DNA of 64,000 nt from Yeosuana sp043876835 (GTDB lineage Bacteria > Bacteroidota > Bacteroidia > Flavobacteriales > Flavobacteriaceae), in the NCBI RefSeq assembly GCF_043876835.1, contig NZ_JBAWJZ010000009.1, forward strand, positions 1 to 64,000, given 5' to 3'. Position 1 is the stretch's first letter; the number at the start of each line of letters is the position of its first letter. Below the pieces are notes generated by a model. That model did not search any database. It had not been told where the DNA came from and was given only the letters and a program-made list of their open reading frames with translations. This document shows, piece by piece, positions 60,900 through 64,000 of this stretch. Both the position numbers and the translations under genes were made by a program.

Positions 60900-60931
60900 T
60901 TGGTTAAAACAACCTCTAAAGTTTATTTTTG
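60900..60931 (+). promoter_or_regulatory. Promoter of the MATE gene
   Basis: TTG (60900-60902), 21 bases, TATTTTTG (60924-60931). The ATG at 60936 is only 4 bases beyond it, again suggesting a very short leader. Confidence 0.6.
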
Positions 60932-60935
60932 CAGC

Positions 60936-62339
60936 ATGCATTTAAAAAATTATACAAAAGAATTTAAATATAATTGGCAACTGGCCGCGCCTGTTATGTT
61001 GGGCATGCTCGGTCATTCATTTGTTAGTTTTGTTGATAATATAATGGTTGGACAACTGGGAACGGCAGAATTGGCAGCAGTTTCCCTAGGTAATAGTTTT
61101 ATGTTCATAGCCATGTCATTAGGTATTGGATTTTCAACAGCTATTACACCTTTAACTGCAGAGGCAGATGCTGAGAAAAATTTCACAAATGGCAAATCGG
61201 CATTTAAACACGGATTGTTTTTATGCACTGTACTTGGAGTTTCATTGTTTTTGTTAGTATTTTTTGCAAAACCACTTATGCACTTAATGAAACAGCCAAA
61301 AGAAGTGGTAGCATTTGCTATACCTTATCTAGATTTAGTAGCATTTTCTTTGATCCCATTAATTGTTTTTCAAGCGTTTAAGCAATTTAGTGATGGTTTA
61401 TCTATGACAAGATATCCCATGTATGCTACGCTTTTGGGTAACGTTGTTAATGTGTTTTTAAACTATATATTGATTTTTGGAAAATTCGGATTTCCTGAAC
61501 TTGGTATTGTTGGTGCTGCTTATGGGACTTTGGCTTCAAGATTTGTTATGGTTTTACATATTTGGTGGTTGCTTAAAGGAAAAGAAAAATCTAAAGCTTT
61601 TGTTACCAACATTAAATTATTTGAATTGGATACTTCAATGATAAAAAAAATAATAAATCTTGGGGCTCCAAGTGCTATGCAAATGTTTTTTGAGGTTGCC
61701 ATTTTTACCGCAGCTATTTGGTTAAGTGGTACTTTAGGCAAGAATCCTCAAGCAGCCAATCAAATTGCTCTAAATTTATCTTCTATGACTTTTATGGTTG
61801 CTATGGGATTGAGTGTTACCGCTATGATTAGAGTTGGAAACCAAAAAGGATTGCAAAACTTTTTTGAACTGCGCAGAATAGCTTTTTCAATTTTTCTATT
61901 TGGAATTATTCTCGCTTTAAGTTTTGCTGTTTTGTTTTTTAGTTTCAATAATTATTTACCTAAAATATATGTTGATTATAATGACGCTAAAAATTTAATC
62001 GACAATACTGAAGTTGTTAAAATAGCATCTACTTTGCTAATAGCGGCAGCCATTTTTCAAATCAGTGATAGTTTGCAAGTTATTGTTTTAGGTGCTTTAA
62101 GAGGACTTCAAGACGTAAAAATGCCTACACTTATTACATTTTTTTCTTATTGGATTATTGGATTTCCTATTAGTTGGTTCTTAGGAAAAGAAGAAGCCTA
62201 TGGGAGTTTTGGAATTTGGTTAGGACTTTTGGCAGGATTAACAACCGCAGCAATTTTATTGTATATTAGGTTTAATTATCTAACCAAAAAGTTAATTTTG
62301 TCTAATAATTTAAATTTTTCTAACAATGCAACTTCCTAA
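60936..62339 (+). CDS. MATE family efflux transporter
   Basis: A 467-residue membrane protein with 12 predicted helices: LAAPVMLGMLGHSFVSFVDNIMVGQLGTAELAAVS in the first repeat (split here over residues about 15-49), with LGIGFSTAITPLTAEA, and the matching LGAPSAMQMFFEVAIF in the second. It exports drugs or metabolites using Na+ or H+. A longer in-frame start (TTG 60900) overlaps the promoter, so I use ATG 60936. The next gene overlaps its end by 14 bases. Confidence 0.94.
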   Translation: MHLKNYTKEFKYNWQLAAPVMLGMLGHSFVSFVDNIMVGQLGTAELAAVSLGNSFMFIAMSLGIGFSTAITPLTAEADAEKNFTNGKSAFKHGLFLCTVLGVSLFLLVFFAKPLMHLMKQPKEVVAFAIPYLDLVAFSLIPLIVFQAFKQFSDGLSMTRYPMYATLLGNVVNVFLNYILIFGKFGFPELGIVGAAYGTLASRFVMVLHIWWLLKGKEKSKAFVTNIKLFELDTSMIKKIINLGAPSAMQMFFEVAIFTAAIWLSGTLGKNPQAANQIALNLSSMTFMVAMGLSVTAMIRVGNQKGLQNFFELRRIAFSIFLFGIILALSFAVLFFSFNNYLPKIYVDYNDAKNLIDNTEVVKIASTLLIAAAIFQISDSLQVIVLGALRGLQDVKMPTLITFFSYWIIGFPISWFLGKEEAYGSFGIWLGLLAGLTTAAILLYIRFNYLTKKLILSNNLNFSNNATS

Positions 62340-62553
62340 ATTTATATTGGGCGATAACACAGATTATCCTAATGCCATCTATGTTATACATACAGAATTT
62401 CCAAGATTTATTATAAATCTTGAAGATGATGAAGTTGAATGGTTTGAAGACTTTGATGAAGAAGATGAAAAGGAATTAGCAGCAGAAACAGAAAATATGA
62501 TAAAGCTTGCAACCGAATTTTATGATAGAGAAATTTCTTTATACGAAGAATAA
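62326..62553 (+). CDS. Small acidic protein of unknown function
   Basis: A 75-residue cytosolic protein with many Asp/Glu (WFEDFDEEDEKELAAETENM). No motif or cysteine. It overlaps the MATE gene by 14 bases and its stop overlaps the start of the PAP2 gene by 1 base, so the three are translationally coupled. I associate similar proteins with flavobacterial genomes but know no function. Confidence 0.8.
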   Translation: MQLPKFILGDNTDYPNAIYVIHTEFPRFIINLEDDEVEWFEDFDEEDEKELAAETENMIKLATEFYDREISLYEE

Positions 62554-63122
62554 TGATTGATCGGTTAATAGAATACGATAAAACCCTATTCATATTTCTT
62601 AATAATCTAGGCTCGCCAACTTGGGATAATTTTTGGCTAATTATTACGGATACATATACTTTTATTCCTCTCTATGCCTTACTATTGTTTCTTCTCTATA
62701 AGAAATTTGGGTTAAAATCACTTTTAATTTTTGTGATTATTATTGCTTTAATGATAACATTTACAGATCAGGTGACTAATATCTTTAAGAGAACTTTTGA
62801 AAGACCAAGGCCTTGTGGTGAGGAAAGTTTAATGGGACAAATACGGTTTATAGCTGTTCGTTGTGGTAAATATGGATTTTTCTCAGGACATTCTGCAAAT
62901 TCTATGGCTGCAGCAGTTTTTGCAGGTTTAACATTAAGGTCATATTATAAGAATCTGATTTTTATGTTGCTTTTTTGGAGTGCTGTGGTTGCCTATAGCC
63001 GAATTTATGTTGGAGTTCACTATCCAATAGATATTATTTGTGGATTATCTTTTGGAGCTTTATCGGGTTTTGCTTTTTACAAGATTGCCAAGTATCTTTT
63101 AAAGCGCTATATTTCTGTTTAG
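62553..63122 (+). CDS. PAP2 family membrane phosphatase
   Basis: A 189-residue inner membrane phosphatase. The three PAP2 motifs are visible: KRTFERPRP (motif C1, KxxxxxxRP), SGHSANS (motif C2) and SRIYVGVHYPID (motif C3, SRxxxxxHxxxD). Several hydrophobic helices surround them. Members act on undecaprenyl diphosphate, phosphatidylglycerophosphate or lipid A; the substrate is not assigned. The ATG overlaps the preceding stop (TAATG). Converges with a second PAP2 gene. Confidence 0.93.
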   Translation: MIDRLIEYDKTLFIFLNNLGSPTWDNFWLIITDTYTFIPLYALLLFLLYKKFGLKSLLIFVIIIALMITFTDQVTNIFKRTFERPRPCGEESLMGQIRFIAVRCGKYGFFSGHSANSMAAAVFAGLTLRSYYKNLIFMLLFWSAVVAYSRIYVGVHYPIDIICGLSFGALSGFAFYKIAKYLLKRYISV

Positions 63123-63131
63123 AGAATGCAT

Positions 63132-64000
63132 TTAAAAGGTTAGCGTTACGCCAATCGTTTTATATTGATTAGTAAAAATGAAGTTAAAATCAGTCTTAAA
63201 TTTCGCTTCTTTAATTTCGTTGGTTATGTCTGTCTTTTTAGTTTTTAAAATTCTTCTATTTGCTGCATTTTTGCCTATAACATAGCCAATTAATATTGCT
63301 ATAGGGTAATCTGAAACCCAATGAACTTTACTGCTAACCATTTCAAAACCAATAATTCCCATTAATGTGTAACCTATAGGTTTAATCCATTTAATTTCTG
63401 GGTAATTTGTTGAAATCACTGTGATGGTAGCCATAAAAGTTGCTATATGACCAGATGGCATGGCGTCATAATTTGGTGTGTTGCTTTGGAAAGCGTTAAA
63501 GCTTGGAAACGGGGTCCAATGACCACCAGAATTACCACTTAATATAGCTTCCGAAGGGCTTTGTCGTCCGGTAATACGTTTTATGGTTTGAGTTACCAGA
63601 CCAACAGATAACAATACTTCAACGAGTTCATTTGAAGTAGTTAATGCTCTGTAATCATTATTTATTTTACCAATGGCATAAAAAGTACCACTTAATAGAA
63701 CTGTTGTTCCACCATTAGCAATATAATAAACTGCAGAATTGATGTCATTTGGTATAATTCTTAAAACCCCAAAAACTTTATTGTATGAATGATCTTTGTC
63801 CCAATCGATTCTATGACCTAAATCTATGGCACCATTAGTTAATTGCTGATCAAATGGAATAAGAGCTATTGTAGAACCAAATGCCAGACTTGTCCATTTT
63901 AAATTATCTTTTTGAATGGTAAAATTCGCAAATTGGGCTATATCTTTTGGAATGTGTTTGTAAATCTCATTAAATGTTGGTTTTTTATAACTATAACTAA
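63132..64000 (-). CDS. PAP2 superfamily protein, 5' end cut by the window edge
   Basis: The minus-strand frame is open from 64000 down to the stop at 63132, so at least 289 codons are present and the start lies beyond the window. The N-terminal visible part (FNTTIQKDNLKWTSLAFGSTIALIPFDQ-type) has a helical pattern; the phosphatase motifs are KRITGRQSP (motif C1 with RQ in place of RP), MPSGHIATF (C2) and SKVHWVSDYP (C3). The internal TTG at 63614 is not the start, because the sequence before it continues the same protein. Substrate unassigned; converges with the PAP2 gene at 62553. Confidence 0.88.
   Translation of the reverse strand, partial: SYSYKKPTFNEIYKHIPKDIAQFANFTIQKDNLKWTSLAFGSTIALIPFDQQLTNGAIDLGHRIDWDKDHSYNKVFGVLRIIPNDINSAVYYIANGGTTVLLSGTFYAIGKINNDYRALTTSNELVEVLLSVGLVTQTIKRITGRQSPSEAILSGNSGGHWTPFPSFNAFQSNTPNYDAMPSGHIATFMATITVISTNYPEIKWIKPIGYTLMGIIGFEMVSSKVHWVSDYPIAILIGYVIGKNAANRRILKTKKTDITNEIKEAKFKTDFNFIFTNQYKTIGVTLTF

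Larger units (their letters stand above)
60592..60935. other. Divergent upstream region without gene
   Basis: About 340 bases between the PD40 gene and MATE. Contains a terminator-like hairpin (60669-60697), a TATTTTTG at about 60767-60774 and the MATE promoter (60900-60931). No open frame of note. Confidence 0.5.

Noticed and set aside
63132..63614. A complete 160-residue PAP2 protein
   Set aside because: The reading frame continues upstream without a stop to the window end at 64000 with sequence that looks like protein, so 63614 is internal.

Overview
The window looks like a chromosomal segment of a low-GC member of the Flavobacteriaceae (Bacteroidota). The evidence is type IX secretion (T9SS) sorting domains of both the gliding type (type B) and the Por type (type A), a PorP/SprF-like partner, promoters of the form TTG-N19-TAnnTTTG instead of the proteobacterial -35/-10, a bacillithiol enzyme (BshC), the rpmB-rpmG-DUF4295-ftsY cluster, many CarboxypepD-regulatory-like and PD40 outer-membrane proteins, and AT-rich intergenic DNA. 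The genus cannot be fixed from the sequence alone.

Layout. 1-3673: 3' end of a large T9SS type B surface protein with its PorP/SprF-like partner and an OmpA/PD40 protein. 3760-5222: idi, queD, a small helical protein and tRNA-Thr(TGT). 5303-10999: minus-strand block with a class A PBP, a DUF4369 lipoprotein, a DUF819 membrane protein and a secreted alpha/beta hydrolase. 11000-11706: non-coding DNA holding two nearly identical ~235 bp units, each with a TAnnTTTG motif and an intrinsic terminator, best read as duplicated small-RNA genes. 11707-16174: AlkB, DoxX and VanX-like proteins, an ECF sigma factor with a membrane partner and a divergent DUF6249 gene served by mirrored ECF-type promoters, and a DEAD-box helicase. 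16272-17214: an inserted single-gene cassette (HNH-like protein). 17245-23848: radical SAM, MOSC, GNAT, BKACE (DUF849) and HtpG. 24027-31753: FabH-like synthase, a TonB-receptor-like protein with an ECF-like promoter, CoA-binding protein, sodium/solute symporter, RecR and a GT2. 31840-41069: E2 acyltransferase, exonuclease, the coupled FAH-Hpt-CinA chain, rpmB-rpmG-DUF4295-ftsY, a serine hydrolase and RimO. 41068-41806: a second single-gene cassette, followed by a deletion remnant of an aldo/keto reductase. 42112-64000: BshC, a PLP decarboxylase, GuaA, a LysM protein, PyrG, YidC, MnmA, a T9SS-exported subtilase, a nitronate-monooxygenase-like protein, MATE and two PAP2 proteins; the last is cut by the window end.

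Most of the window is ordinary core genome. The parts that deserve attention are (i) two single-gene inserts about 24.6 kb apart, bounded by hairpin-forming ends that share CAGTTAAACGAAGTTAGT on the right and a GAAAA..GT.TCGTTTAAC edge on the left, resembling integron attC sites although no integrase is present; (ii) the duplicated small-RNA candidates; (iii) the ECF sigma circuit, with mirrored TGTAACCT-N15-CGTC promoters and a similar site before a TonB-receptor-like gene; and (iv) an aldo/keto reductase reduced to its two ends by an in-frame deletion. All functional statements rest on motif recognition by eye; no database search was run.
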